Shown here in pieces: positions 11,765-22,023 of a DNA stretch of 64,000 nucleotides; the stretch's first letter is position 1; every line of letters begins with the position of its first letter. The notes beneath the pieces are model-generated. The model did not search any database. It was not told where the DNA came from and saw nothing but the letters and a program-made list of their open reading frames with translations. This DNA comes from Clitoria ternatea (lineage: Eukaryota > Streptophyta > Magnoliopsida > Fabales > Fabaceae), in contig CM075670.1 in assembly GCA_037962975.1 (NCBI GenBank), positions 230,572,242 through 230,636,241 of the forward strand, given 5' to 3'. A program made the translations under genes and the position numbers.

Positions 11765-11975
11765 TAAAACGGCGTCGTTTTAACCCTTACGTGGCAGGCG
11801 GCCTGGATTTAAATGGCCACGTCACCAAACTTTGACGCTGTTGTAACATGTATTGACGATAGGGACCTCGGTGTCTGACGGTGAAGAAGAAAGGGATCAA
11901 CGGGGTCAATTTATAAAATGGAGGACCTAAGTGTTCGATTGTGAAAAAGTGAGGGACCAAATAGGGGGTTGTGTC
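11765..11975 (-). repeat. Right TIR of the MULE
   Basis: Reverse complement of the left TIR, ending ...GGGGGTTGTGTC at 11975. It keeps all blocks of the left TIR with scattered transitions. Confidence 0.85.
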
Positions 11976-12005
11976 TTAAAAAATTAACTACATGGATATT
12001 ATTTT

Positions 12006-12478
12006 TTGATAAGTGTTTATTAAGCATTAATTTCATGATTCATTTGAACTAATTTTGTAAAGATTTGAATTGAATTGATGAATGATTGAAGGAACTGAGC
12101 ATGAGTCTTTTAAGTAGTGATGGATATGTTGTATAAAGGAAAAATTATGTTAAAACTCTTGGAAAGTTGCAGGAAGTTCTAAGTCCAAGAAGAAAGTCAA
12201 CAAGTTAAAGCTTAAACAAAGCAAGCTTAAGCGTGGTCGGGCTGGAATCTGAACATGTGAAGCCAGCAAGCTGGAGTTTGAGCAAAGCAAGCTTGAGCTT
12301 GATTGAAACAAGCTTGAGTTTGATTGAAACAAGCTTGAGCTTGATTGAAACAAGGTTGAACGTGAAGAATGAAGCTTGAGCTTGAACCACAAGCTCAAGC
12401 GAAAACAAGTCAGAAGCATTAGACTCCTCCCACGCTTGAGCGTGACATAGGGCGCTTGACATGGGATTCCTTGTTAAG
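12006..12478 (+). mobile_element. Truncated LTR (U3) fragment with a GCTTGAGC palindrome array
   Basis: The fragment begins TGATAAGTGTTTATTAAGC, similar to starts of Athila-type LTRs, and lies just after the MULE. From about 12200 it is filled with AAGCTTGAGCTTG-type words. Perfect palindromes with a 2-nt loop include CAAGCT/AGCTTG around TG (12288-12301 and 12330-12343), CACGCT/AGCGTG around TG (12431-12444) and CCAGC/GCTGG around AA (12263-12274). The similarity stops near 12478 with no LTR 3' end seen. Confidence 0.4.
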
Positions 12479-12858
12479 TGCACTAACAATGGCAACATCA
12501 ACATAGTGGAGAAATAAAAACAATAAGCCACTAACAAAACACTAAAAACAAACTTAACATTCCTCAACAATGGCAACATCAACATAAACTAACATAACAT
12601 AAACAAAAACCAACATATCCAAAACCCCAATCCATCAACAAAAACAAAGAAGCAACCTTGTGCAAAGAGAAAAATAGGGTTTGCTTAAATGTACCTTAAG
12701 CGTGCAGAGAAAAAGAAGCTCGCGCACTACCACATTGGGGAAGAAGCCTCGTGCAGTGGACAAAACAAGAAGACAAAGTGGAAGACACTACCAAGTTGGG
12801 GTTTCACTCAAATGGTAGAGAGAAGAAAATGAAGCCTTACGCGGTAGAGAGAAGAGGA

Positions 12859-12998
12859 AATGTTTCTTCGTGAAATGGAAATGGGAGGGAGGGAATGTAT
12901 CTTCGTGAAATGGAAATGGGGGGAGGGAATGTATCTTCGTGAAATGGAAATGGGGGAGGAGGGAATGTATCTTCGTGAAATGGAAAAGGGAGGGAAAA
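12859..12998. repeat. Minisatellite, four copies of a 34-36-bp unit
   Basis: The phrase AATGTATCTTCGTGAAATGG starts at 12859 (first copy TTTC variant), 12894, 12928 and 12964, each followed by a G-rich spacer of variable length. It produces spurious repetitive minus-strand reading frames. No gene is supported. Confidence 0.85.
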
Positions 12999-13039
12999 GG
13001 AAAAACAAGAGGTAGACGAAGTGTAAGTAAATGTAAGGG

Positions 13040-13343
13040 AAGCATAACATTTTACGAGAACACCTATAAACATGGTTCCCCTCCCAACCGTGCTTGTATA
13101 TGCATTTAAAAATTTTAAAAAATAAAATATAAAATCATTTAACCACGGTTCCCAAACAGCCGTGTTTATAGATACCCTATAAACACGGTTTTATACCAAT
13201 CGTGTTCATATGTACATTTTAAAAATTTTGAAAAACAAATTACACTTTCTCATATTTACAAAAATACCATTGCGTTGTTTCAAACACGGTTTTGTGAGAA
13301 CCGTGCTCATATATTGTGCTTATAACTATTTTTTGCACTAGTG
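13040..13343 (-). mobile_element. CACTA element terminus with subterminal repeats
   Basis: Read on the minus strand the segment starts CACTAGTGCAAAAAATAG at 13343, a classic CACTA terminus. It then carries inverted AACCGTG/CACGGTT motifs about every 30-60 bp down to about 13050. Since the TNP2 fragment at 4640-5248 is also on the minus strand, this may be the 5' end of the same element, with the MULE and other insertions in between. Confidence 0.6.
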
Positions 13344-13712
13344 TATGATGATATGTATACTGCCACTGGTAAGTAAACTAGATCCACTCAAGACCGGGGT
13401 ATCCTAGATCTGATGTCACATCATCTACTTGGGGAAAAAAACTATGTCGACATTTGAAGGTATCTACGAAACTAATCTAGTATATTCCAATTGACGAGAT
13501 CCAACATGATCTTGAAAAGCTGCTACACGCAATCATTAGTTCTATACGCACGCAACAAAAATTTGTTATGAATGTTAGAGTTGGTTGTGAATGTTACAGT
13601 TAGTTGTGATAGCTATCTTATTTATATATACTTGTATCATTGTAATCTCATTAATCCAATTCATTCTATCATTCTTTTAGGAGCAAAAGCACTTTCTCTC
13701 TTATTCTTTTAT
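13344..13712. other. No recognisable feature
   Basis: AT-rich sequence flanking the CACTA end and the hAT-like MITE. No gene or repeat structure is seen. Confidence 0.4.
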
Positions 13713-14125
13713 GGATGACAAAATAATCCATACTCGTGGGTACCTGCGGATATACCCACAACAAGTACTGTCAATTCTCTAAATGGGTGGATACGGATAT
13801 TGTATTACTTGCCCCGCGTGTACTCGTATATGTATTTATACTTATTTTAGATCAAATATATTCAAATATAAATACATTTTATCATTTTATAATATGATAA
13901 AAAAATTAATGTGACTTAATGATAACATTTTAATACCTAAAATTATAAATATATTAAATTACATAATATTTGAAGTAAATAATTTTATATTTAATATATG
14001 TTCATTATTATTTTTGTTTTATTTTAAATATTATAAATAAATAAATATTCACGTATAACCGTTTTCCTACCGCGGATACCACACCCGTTTCTATACCCGC
14101 ACCGCCTCATCCTCCTGATATCCCT
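13713..14125. mobile_element. hAT-like MITE
   Basis: The left end GGATGACAAAATAATCC and the right end (complement AGGGATATCAGGAGGATG) are degenerate inverted repeats of the type seen in plant hAT MITEs. Both inner flanks have CGGGTATC/GGGTACC words. Probable 8-bp target duplications are TCTTTTAT (left) and ACTTTTAT (right), with one mismatch. Confidence 0.55.
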
Positions 14126-14749
14126 ACTTTTATTATGTACACTGTTTAGATATCTCCAATCCGTTACAAGACACCTCCCACGTTCGAATGAGTAAACAAC
14201 GAAACATGCATTCGATAAAGACGTGGTGCTTTACCTAAAACGAGAAGAGACCATAATAAAATACATCAAAGTTAACGATGTTTGAACAAGAAACATTAGA
14301 AAGATGGCGTGCAAAGCAAGAAATTTAGATGATAACTTCATCTTTCTTCTTTAATTTGTCAAACTTATAATTACACCGGAAGATCTTAACTTTACATTCC
14401 AAAACTGAAGTCATGATTAATGAATGCAAAGGATCGTAGACTTATAAAATGCTTAATTACTGATTCATCAGGGTCAGTCATTTATTGGAGTCTGGTGTAA
14501 CTTTCGAGCACCTTTCAGGAAAAAGGAACTTTAAACCAATAGTTCAGTGTTTAAAGTGCTAATTATGTTTTTTTATAACGACTTCTATCGGTTGTTTTAT
14601 ATGAATGTATGATGAATATTATTGGTTCCATGTGGAAGTTGAAATAAGTGATGTTGACTAATCTTTTGTAACATGTAAGTCATCTAACTTGTTTCATAAA
14701 TTTGTGATTTGAGTTTTACCTCGACAATTAACTTAATTCTTATGTTTCA
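14126..14749. other. No recognisable feature
   Basis: AT-rich gene-free sequence without visible repeat ends. Confidence 0.4.
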
Positions 14750-16645
14750 AAAAAAGTTAAGTTGCCGTGGTATAGAAATTGTTAGAAAAAGTATTTATAG
14801 TTACAGAATTTAGTCACCGAATTATTGTAGTAGCAATTAGTCATTGATTTTAGTGACCGATATTTGGAAGTGACAAGTATTCGGTTACTAATTTTGTAGC
14901 TGAATATTAGTTTTTTTTTAATTAGAACATAGATTAGTAACAGAACACCATTTGGTCACTAAAAAATTGTTTGAAGATCTTATTTAGTGAACGAAAATAG
15001 AGTTTGTGGCAAAAAATTTGTTGAAATTTACCTTTTTGCTACCATTAGATTCGATCAAAAAACAAAATTTTTTTATTTGTGACTAGTCAAATATTTGGTC
15101 ACAAAAACTTAAAATTTTAATCTGATACTTCATATAAGGTATATTGTTCCATCTAAAACAAAATTGATCTATAATTAGTTCTTTCTAAAAAGTAATCTAG
15201 AGCTAAAGTATAAATTATTTCTTTTTTTCATCATAATAGCTTCTGCAAGATGTTATTTGTATATATGTATGTATTTCAGGGACGTAGCACTTGAGTATAT
15301 GAGGCTATCATCAAAGATGGCTAAAGACATCGTGGAAATATTGCTTAGTGCGTTATTGGTTTGAAAATAGTGAACATGACCAATGAAATATTTGGTGACA
15401 AAAACATAAATTTTTAATTTTTAGAGAGCTTTTTTCCCCTCATTTCACTTAACATTTTCCCCCCTTCTCCCGCGTGATATGCCCATGCCCTAATACCTCA
15501 TTACAACACCTCATACCTTATTACAGCACCTCAAAATCTTCCTTAGATATGAGGAGAAAAAACAAACAATAACCCTTCTCTTGTTGATGGTAAAGACTAA
15601 AGCTTCTCCCCAGTAAGTGTATTTGATCTTTTTTCCTTCATTGAGTGTCTTTCTCCCTGTTACTTTTTCCTTTTTTGGGTCTAATCTCTAACAAATGAAA
15701 AAATATGAAGAAGATATAAGTAGGGAAAAGTGTTAATGGTGGATCTAACTTATTCCAATTTTATTGGACTTGTTTCTAACTCTTTATTTTTATTGGACTT
15801 GTTTCTAACTCTGTTCTGCGCGCCTTGGTTCCATAAGCTTTTCTTTTCTTCCTTTGTATTATGCGTTTTGGCCTTTTAGCATTTTTGAGAGTGAGAGACA
15901 ATGAGGTTTCCTTTGAGAACATGTGTTATAAAGCAGAGAGAAGATTGCTTGGAATATTTTGGGTTTGATGAATGTTGTCAATTATCTAGTGTTGCTTGGA
16001 ATATTTTGGCATATCCATCAACAAATATGGTTGCTTGATAATATTTTGGTGGGTTCATTCAAAATAGTTATGCTTATTAATATTTTGGCCAGGTTCTCTA
16101 AAAATGATGAAAATTTTCAAAAGTAAGCTTAGAGTTTTGGGTTAATTAGTGACCGAAATAGTCACTACAAATATAGTCGCAAATTATTGTGTCATTATGT
16201 TTTTGTGACCAAAATGGTGATTAGCAAATTCGATCACTAAAATATAAGTAACTTAATCACTAATTCAGTCACTAAAAATGTTGTGTCATTATGTGTTTGT
16301 GACAAAAATGGTGACTAGCAAATTCTGTCACTAAAAGTAAGTAACTTAGTGACTAATTTCGTAACTAAAAATGCATGAATCAGTGACCAAAATAGTTACT
16401 GAATAAGGTGGTCACAAAAGAGGGTGCCTTGCGACTAGAATTTGTTATAGAAATCTATTTGATTAGTAACTAACCAGTTCGGTCACAAATTGTTACAGAT
16501 TACAAATTTGGTCAAAAATGTTTAGCGATTAAGGTTTTCGCAACCAAAATAATCGGTCACAAAACCAATTTTTTTGTTACCAAAATAAATGGTTTTTTGT
16601 TACCAAAATTTTCGGTCACTAAATCAATTTTTGTTGTTGTTGTGA
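14750..16645. mobile_element. Non-autonomous CACTA-like element (subterminal GTGACC/GGTCAC repeats)
   Basis: Both ends are packed with short motifs in both orientations (TTAGTGACCGAAAT, TCGGTCACTAAA, TTGGTCACAAA), especially 14800-15110 and 16140-16625. The middle has no coding sequence. The right end TTTTTGTTGTTGTTGTGA resembles a decayed TTTTTGTTGTAGTG terminus. The left end is not clearly defined and no target duplication was found. The subterminal motif clustering is the main evidence. Confidence 0.45.
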
Positions 16646-16927
16646 TAAGTCACTTTTTCAATAAAATCTTGAAAACAAATCAAATTTTTTATCCTATGAG
16701 ACTATTTTAATCATACTAGATTTAAAAAGAAATTAAATTAAATCAGATGTTAACATATATTCAATTAAACTTATTATCATTTTTATTAGGATGACAATTG
16801 GCTTATACCTAATAGATACTCTCGCAAAAAAAAAACTATCACGAGTAAAGTAATTACCCGTACAGGTTGGGCATATGAAATTTATTATCATAAAAAATTG
16901 TAGGGACGAGTATGGGTACAAGAGGTT

Positions 16928-17146
16928 GTTTGTTTAAATTTATTTTAAGAGATAAATACTTTTTTAATTAAAAACAACACTTATTTTAAATTTTGTTGTA
17001 TTTGTTTAAAGTTTTAAAAATAAGCAGTAGTTGAAAATACGTTAATTTAAACTTATTTTAAGAAGCAACTCTAATCAACTTATTAAAAAAGTGCTTATAA
17101 AAAAAATGTTTTTTTAAAAAATACTTAAAAATAAGCTTAAACAAAC
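16928..17146. mobile_element. Short MITE with 19-bp TIRs
   Basis: GTTTGTTTAAATTTATTTT at the left and the complement of GTTTGTTTAAGCTTATTTT at the right form inverted repeats with two mismatches around an AT-rich core of 219 bp in total. No clear target duplication is visible. Confidence 0.6.
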
Positions 17147-18026
17147 GAACCAAAAGTTATACAGTATCTACTCATCTTGCATTTTTTTAATATACTTATT
17201 TTCTTTTATTTTACATAAATTTATTTATAGTAATATACATTCTTAAGTTACAAAATTTCAATAACTTGAGGAATTTATTGTTGATATTAATATGCAGTGT
17301 GCTTTGAAATGAATATTTTATCATAATTAATATTTGTTTTTAATTTTCAATTTTGTTTACTTGTTAAGTTTTATAATGATAATATAAAAAAAAACTAATT
17401 TTACTAAACTAAAGTGTAGGTAATGAAATTGGGTATGGTACTTACATATTGGATAAGTACGAGGACAATGATTGAAGTTGTTATTCAATGATAATAGATT
17501 TAATTATAGATAACTTTTTGAAACACGAGTATGGAAACGAATCTTAAAGGTTATGTTTGGCAATGTTACAAGTATTGATTTAAGTTAGTTTTATTTTATT
17601 AGCTTAAAAGTTTGTTAGACAAAGTAACTATGTTTCATAAAAAATAACTTATTTTAATAGCTTGTAGTATTTTTTAAAAAACTACTTGAAGTAGTGTTTG
17701 AATTTATAAATTCCAAACTTATTTTGGTTTTTTATACATTAAATCCTCATTGATATATTCTTTTAAAAAAAATCATTAATCTCTATTTTTTTTAAAAATA
17801 CATATCTTTTATGTCATTTTATATTTAACAGATAGTTTTACTAAACACATTTTAATTTAATCCGTTAGCTTATCAATTTTAGCTTCAAACTTTAAACCTT
17901 TGTTAGCTTGCTTATCAACTTTTGACAACTTAACAAAATTTGATAAGACTGCTTTTAATCTATCATACTTTAGTCTTGGTTAGCAGTTTTTTTTCTTTTC
18001 TGTTACTGGTTGGGGTTTCCTAAAAG
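17147..18026. other. AT-rich gene-free DNA
   Basis: No gene is seen. Around 17550-17980 there are scattered TTAGCTTAAAAG-like words in both orientations that may be a very decayed MITE, but ends could not be placed. Confidence 0.35.
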
Positions 18027-18290
18027 TGTAACATCCTAAAAATTTCATTCTCATGTATAATCAATTTGATTTAGACCATAAATGATATTATCCATTTTAT
18101 CTCAACTTTCTACATAAATTTTGGTTAGGACAACATCTTCAATTTAACCTTTTACCATGGTAAAAAATTTTAACTTTATACCTTAGGTAAAAGTTAATCA
18201 AATAACTTATTACCTATTTTCTTAGTTATTAATTTTTTTGACTTTTCTAATCACTCTCATCAAATTACCACATACTCCACTCAAAACGTG

Positions 18291-18657
18291 TCATCTTGTA
18301 CACAATTTAATTATTAGTTAGAGTCTGAATTTGGAAATATGGTCAACTACAAAGTTGTTACTCGTTGTCTTAGCTTTTCAACAAGACCAAATTTGTTAAA
18401 ATCTATTAAGATATGAGAGAGATATGCCCAAAATACCAAAATAGTGTTAGAATTGATATTTTACTTCAATCATATCATCTTGTACATATTTTAATGCCTA
18501 GTTAGAGTCCGAATTTGAAAAAGTGGTAAACTACAAAGTTGTTCCTAGTTGTCTTAGATTTTCAAAAAGACCAAATTCGTTAAAATCTATTAAGATATGA
18601 GAGAGATATGCCTAAAATACCAAAATAGTGTCAGAATTGATATTTACTTTAATTATA
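18291..18657. repeat. Tandem duplication, unit about 184 bp
   Basis: Two copies start at TCATCTTGTACA (18291 and 18475). Shared blocks include ACTACAAAGTTGTT and AAATCTATTAAGATATGAG. The copies differ by scattered substitutions, so the duplication is old. Confidence 0.8.
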
Positions 18658-20417
18658 CAAGCTACATTATGTAGGCTGCGGAAATGGTCAACAATCCAGC
18701 TCATTTTTCTCACCTAAAATCTCTATTATCACTACAATTAATATACCTAACATCCCACTACAATCCCATTATGAAAAGCTTGTCCCCTATTATCATTTGC
18801 ATGATTAAACCATCACTACATCTTGTTCCCAAGTCTGAATTCCTAGAACAAACTAAAGTTAGTGAAATCTCTCTCTCATTTTCTTTCATTTTCTCTAACA
18901 AAGTCCCTCTTGATCTGAAGTTAGGATAATAAGAGAATACTTTCAACCACTTTAGGATCCTCCATTAAGGTAAGAGGGGATAGGGTTGTGAATAAATATG
19001 GAATTGGTAGAATTGTATACTGTTCTAGGAATTTCAGATTTATTTTCATAACTTGTTACTTAATTTCAAAGCTACAAATATGTAAATTTGACTTTTACTT
19101 CTTTATCAAAGTTGTAGATCTATGTGTTATATGAATTTTGAGCTTTGAATGACATGATTTGAATGCTGGTAGCTCAAGTTATTACAAAAATACTAAAGTA
19201 TGTCTGTTCTGGAATATGTACCTTCTAATTTGTGTAAATATTGAAATTTTGGGAATTATAAATACATATTTAGACTTTGATGTCTTCATAAAAGTTGTAT
19301 ATATTTATGCTATGAATCTGTATAAAGTGGTTTCAAGTTAAAAGGATATTTGTAGCTCTAGTTATACCTTAAATACAGAAGTATGTTCATGTTGAAAACT
19401 TGTTGACGTGATTAACTATTTGTATTTTTAAAACTGAGAATTTTGTGATGTGAATCAGTGTTTAGTGTCTTCATAAAAGTTTTATATATTTGTGTTATGA
19501 GTAATTTAGAACTCGTCTCATGCCAAAATTATTTTTGTTGCTCTAGAAACGTTGATTTTACCAACATATGTACATTTTGTTACTTTCTTTGAGATAGTTT
19601 AGTATCCTATGAGTTTGTGATATTTCTGTTTGGATTTAGAATTTTTGGTCTTCGTGAAAATTATAGATAATGGAATTATTGAAACACAAAACTTGGCCTC
19701 ATTCAAAAATTATTTTTATACCATGAGTTATAGCTAATTTACTACAGATTGTCAAAGCAGGAAATTTTTCAGCAATTGGTGATAATGAAAAATGATAACC
19801 TATTGACTATTATGTGATTATGTGATGTTTCTGTTTGGAATTTAAAATTGTGGTCTTCATGAATGTTATAGATAATTTTGTTATGGAACAACAGAAAGTC
19901 GAATTACTAAAAAAGGATTTAAATTGCTCATGTTATGGCCTTTTTACTAATGTATGTTGCTGCTGTAAATTTCTAAAATTTACCTATGATGATTATTATG
20001 GATGAAAATGATATTTTCCATGTGGATATTGATTTATTTATGAATTATTAAAGGATTATTGACTATTATGGATGTTATTGAGTGTCCTATGAATGTCATA
20101 CAGTATGTATATTTTTGTGATGAATAATTATGAATGATTAAATTAATGTATACATGAATGCCTTGTGGTATTGAGATATGTTGTTGAACTGTAAATCCAT
20201 GATTTTGAGAATTGATATATGTGATGTGTCTTTTGAGGACTTGTGGCCTTCCAAGTGATTATGGAAGTATTGGTATCATGGTATGTTAAATTGATAAAAA
20301 GAATTAAAGGCATTCATGCATCATAAGCATTTGGACGCACCATGAAATTTAAGGGTTCCATGATTGCCGGCCCTAGTGGGGGGTTACTCTATGATGAGTT
20401 AAAGCCTTATTTTTGTT

Positions 20418-20605
20418 GAGCGTCATGAAGGGTAGGGATTCATGGTTTATGCTAAGTTCTACTTGTGTACTTCGGTACTTGAACGCCATGAAGGGTAGGG
20501 ATTCATGGTATATGTTAAGCCTACTTGTGTACTTTGGTACTTGAGCGCTACGAAGGGTAGGGATTCGTGGCATTATGCTAAGTCCTACTTGTGTCTCTAT
20601 GAGAC
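20418..20605. repeat. Tandem repeat, three copies of 62-63 bp
   Basis: GAAGGGTAGGGATTCATGG starts at 20427, 20490 and 20552 (third copy CGTGG). Each copy is followed by GCTAAGTYCTACTTGTGT and CGGTACTTGARCGC. It lies inside the probable solo LTR. Confidence 0.85.
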
Positions 20606-21201
20606 TTTTTACTGCAGTATTCCCACTAAACCAAAATGGATCCAGCATGACATCATTTGGCTAAATTAAAGATTATTAAATGTAAATGACCTTGTTTGGC
20701 ATATTCATCATATCATAATTGTTTGTTAATTGTGTTTGTGTAATTTTACTTATTTTATATTTATTTTATATTCTATCTCACTCTTACATTATTTTTATAA
20801 TGCATGCTTCACAGAATGACGAGTGGTGAAATTGATGAAGCTTTTATGTTTTATTGCTTGGACTTTGACTTTATTTGACTTTTAATGTGTTGTGATAATA
20901 TTATGTACCTCGTACTGCAATCATATCTATCGTTTCCGCTATATAAATGTATTATGTTTTATTCGCTCACGACTAGTATGCATGATAATATTCCATATTT
21001 ATCAATTTTTACGTGACCTCAGAATTTAAATTATGAATTTCAAAATAATTCTTTAAACGCGAAAAATTTATTTCAAAAATTTAGGTTAATTAATTATAAT
21101 TTGTAAATTGGGTTTCGGGTGTCACACCCAAAAGCACTTTCTAATTCGTTTGCCAAAACAAAGTTTGACTAACTCTTAACAATTTGCAATATAAATATTA
21201 A

Positions 21202-21660
21202 TGAGGTATGAAAATGGGCAAGACCTGTTGAGATAGATCAAACCAACCCGTAAAATATGCACACTTTGGTACAAAAGGCCTTTTAAGTTCGGCTTGTACC
21301 CAATTGGGGTTTTGTTGGGTTGTGCTGTGTGTAGCGCATGGCCTATTTTTTTTAAATTTTTTACCAACATGAAAAAGGAAACTATTGTATATTTTTTTTA
21401 CTTGAATTAAATCGTATAGTTAATTTATTAGAAGATCCAAAAATCATGGTATACTCTTAACGGCGGTGTTTTTTTTGTAATTTTCATAAAAAACAATGAA
21501 AACCTAACAAAAAGCCACACAAATTCAAAAAATACTACTTGAATAGGTAGCTAAATAGGCTTGGCCCAGGCCCTTAAAAGTGAAGCCTGAATTCAATTTG
21601 GGCTCTTTGGCCTGACTCAAACCTAAAAGGTCGGGTTTGATAACTTATTTTGATAGCTCT
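21202..21660. mobile_element. hAT-like MITE with target duplication
   Basis: The left end TGAGGTATGAAAATGGG and the complement of the right end AGAGCTATCAAAATAAG form imperfect inverted repeats. The 459-bp element is flanked by AAATATTAA on both sides (21193-21201 and 21661-21669); hAT elements duplicate 8 bp, so one base is probably chance. The interior has GGCTTGGCCCAGGCCC-like words common in this MITE type. Confidence 0.7.
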
Positions 21661-22023
21661 AAATATTAACCATGAATAATTCTGTTTTCATAATTGATTG
21701 TCGAGTAAAGACATCATCCTCAAACAAAAAGCCTTTTGTTGAAAAATTAGGACAAAAACGCCTTTAAACTTAAATGATTCTTACAGAGATATTTATATAA
21801 TAAGGGTTAAATATATTTTCATTTTTATAAAATTACTAAATTTTAGTTTTCATCCCTATGAAAATACTTTATGTTTTTTATCTTTCACTAATATTCTTGT
21901 TACATTTTTTGCCTCTCATTAATATAAAATATTTATAAATAGTCCTTTAATAACTTAATTATTTCATAATAGTCCATTATTTTTTTGTTAATGGTAATTT
22001 TTTAGCATATTCTCATGTTATCA

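Larger units (their letters stand above)
6481..11975 (+). mobile_element. Full-length Mutator-like element (MULE) with long TIRs and two genes
   Basis: The 5495-bp element is bounded by inverted repeats of about 210 bp. The left begins GACAAAACCCCCTATTTGG and the right ends with its near-complement. It is flanked by a 9-bp target duplication, CTAAAAAAT (6472-6480) and TTAAAAAAT (11976-11984), with one mismatch; 9 bp is diagnostic of Mutator-type insertion. It carries a mudrA-like transposase on the + strand and a GRF zinc-finger gene on the minus strand. Both have stops or frameshifts, so the element is not autonomous now. Confidence 0.9.
18027..21126 (+). mobile_element. Probable solo LTR starting TGTAACATCC
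   Basis: The segment starts TGTAACATCC and ends ...TTTCGGGTGTCACA, matching LTR termini of Ty3-gypsy elements. It has no gag-pol next to it. It contains two internal tandem repeats. AAAAG precedes the start directly but occurs three bases after the presumed end, so a target duplication is only suggestive. It belongs to the same TGTAACATCC-type class as 22024-24470 and 36682-40142. Confidence 0.5.

Noticed and set aside
12150..13073. Repetitive minus-strand open frames (Phe/His/Pro- and Ser/Leu-rich)
   Set aside because: They are read through the GCTTGAGC array and the 34-36-bp minisatellite. Several frames stay open at once, as expected for repeats.
18022..21134. AAAAG as target duplication of the 18027 LTR
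   Set aside because: The right copy is three bases away from the expected LTR end, so it is not counted as proof.
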